Assembly (NCBI GenBank): GCA_910574455.1
Contig: CAJSYZ010000003.1
Location: 2,913,250 to 2,977,249, forward strand
Direction of reading: 5' to 3'
Length of the DNA stretch: 64,000 nucleotides
DNA from: Trichaptum fuscoviolaceum
Lineage: Eukaryota; Basidiomycota; Agaricomycetes; Hymenochaetales; Trichaptaceae
The stretch's first letter is position 1; the number at the start of each line of letters is the position of its first letter. The position numbers were made by a program, and so were the translations under genes. The notes below the pieces were generated by a model. It saw nothing but the letters and a program-made list of their open reading frames with translations. It had not been told where the DNA came from and made no database searches. Positions 63,516-64,000 of the stretch are shown here, one piece after another.

Positions 63516-63931
63516 ATGGCTAAGTCGAAGAAGTGAGCAGAGATATACTGCATAATGAAGATATGAACGCGTTAACATCTGTATCTTAGCCATACCAATC
63601 ACAACCAAAACAAGAAAGCTCACCGTAATGGTATCAAGAGCCCGAAAGCTACCAGGACTAGGTCATTGAAGGGTGTAAGTGCAATTTATTCCTTGAGCAA
63701 GATTTGAGACTGACGATATTTTCAGGTTGACTCGAAGGTATGAAACGATGAGATAAACTACTTCTGGGGAGAGAATAGCTTACTCTAGGATGTTAGTTCC
63801 GCCGCAATGCTCGCTTTGCACTGGTTGGATCGGTGCGTGGTTTTTCTATTTCATGTAGATTTGTTAAGCTGAGTCCACTTGTGTAATAGTTAAAAGCTCG
63901 CGCAGAGCAGAAGGCGGCAGCTGCATCATGA
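63516..63931 (+). CDS. RPL29: 60S ribosomal protein L29 (eL29)
   Basis: Small basic large-subunit protein. Five exons (63516-63532, 63590-63674, 63726-63737, 63797-63832, 63890-63931) join in frame to 63 residues: MAKSKNHTNHNQNKKAHRNG, IKSPKATRTRSLKGVDSKFR, RNARFALVGSLKARAEQKAA. Family features are the MAKSKNHT start and SLKGVD. One exon is only 12 nt. Length is normal for fungi. It is too fragmented by introns to appear as one open frame. Confidence 0.94.
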
Positions 63932-64000
63932 TTTTCGTCTTTGACTCGAGCTGGGATAGACGAATTCCCACTTACGACTATGCTGAACTTACATCGCTTT

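Overview
The window is nuclear DNA from a filamentous basidiomycete, most likely a mushroom-forming Agaricomycete. Genes are compact and alternate strands. Almost all are split by many 45-90 nt introns with GT..AG ends. The gene set is fungal: Leu1, Ura3, Med20, Pcf11, Swt1, MIPC synthase, and glucoamylase with a starch-binding domain. TTAGGG-type repeats and chromodomain Gypsy elements also fit. The species cannot be named from sequence alone.

Layout, left to right. 1-29.1 kb is ordinary single-copy housekeeping DNA: 3' part of a secreted glucoamylase, a mitochondrial PDK/BCKDK-type kinase, ORC4 and MED20 (divergent), JMJD7-type hydroxylase and ELG1 (divergent), a bHLH factor, Pelota/DOM34 and PLP1 (divergent), a CPD photolyase, a secreted type-B carboxylesterase, SWT1 and a MIPC-synthase-like glycosyltransferase. 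33.3-52.5 kb is similar: MFS transporter, PUS7 and URA3 (divergent), PCF11 and RPL9 (divergent), STE14 and MEF2 (divergent), an unrecognised acidic protein, and LEU1. RPL29 closes the window. These genes are neighbours, not an operon; the shared feature is short divergent promoters, two of which serve replication genes and carry MluI-box-like sites.

The interesting DNA is in two transposon islands. Island 1 (29,379-33,184) is flanked by a perfect 9-bp target duplication. It has ~580-600 bp terminal inverted repeats built largely from ~23-nt tandem units and carries no visible transposase. Inside is an intron-containing cargo gene. That gene is split by a 1,616-bp solo LTR with its own 5-bp duplication; with the LTR and one duplication copy set aside, its exons sum to exactly 211 codons. 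Island 2 (53,292-62,516) also has a perfect 9-bp duplication and inverted ends. It holds a tRNA-like/telomere-like block and a decayed coiled-coil cargo gene. A nearly intact-looking but coding-defective 6.7-kb chromodomain Gypsy retrotransposon interrupts that cargo gene (818/819-bp LTRs differing at about three positions, 5-bp duplication). Island 2 itself sits in a short open reading frame that runs on in frame across the empty site. A 631-bp Tc1/mariner-type MITE follows. The two islands look like two families of non-autonomous, Mutator-like, gene-carrying elements, each hit by a Gypsy-type LTR element with related LTR ends.
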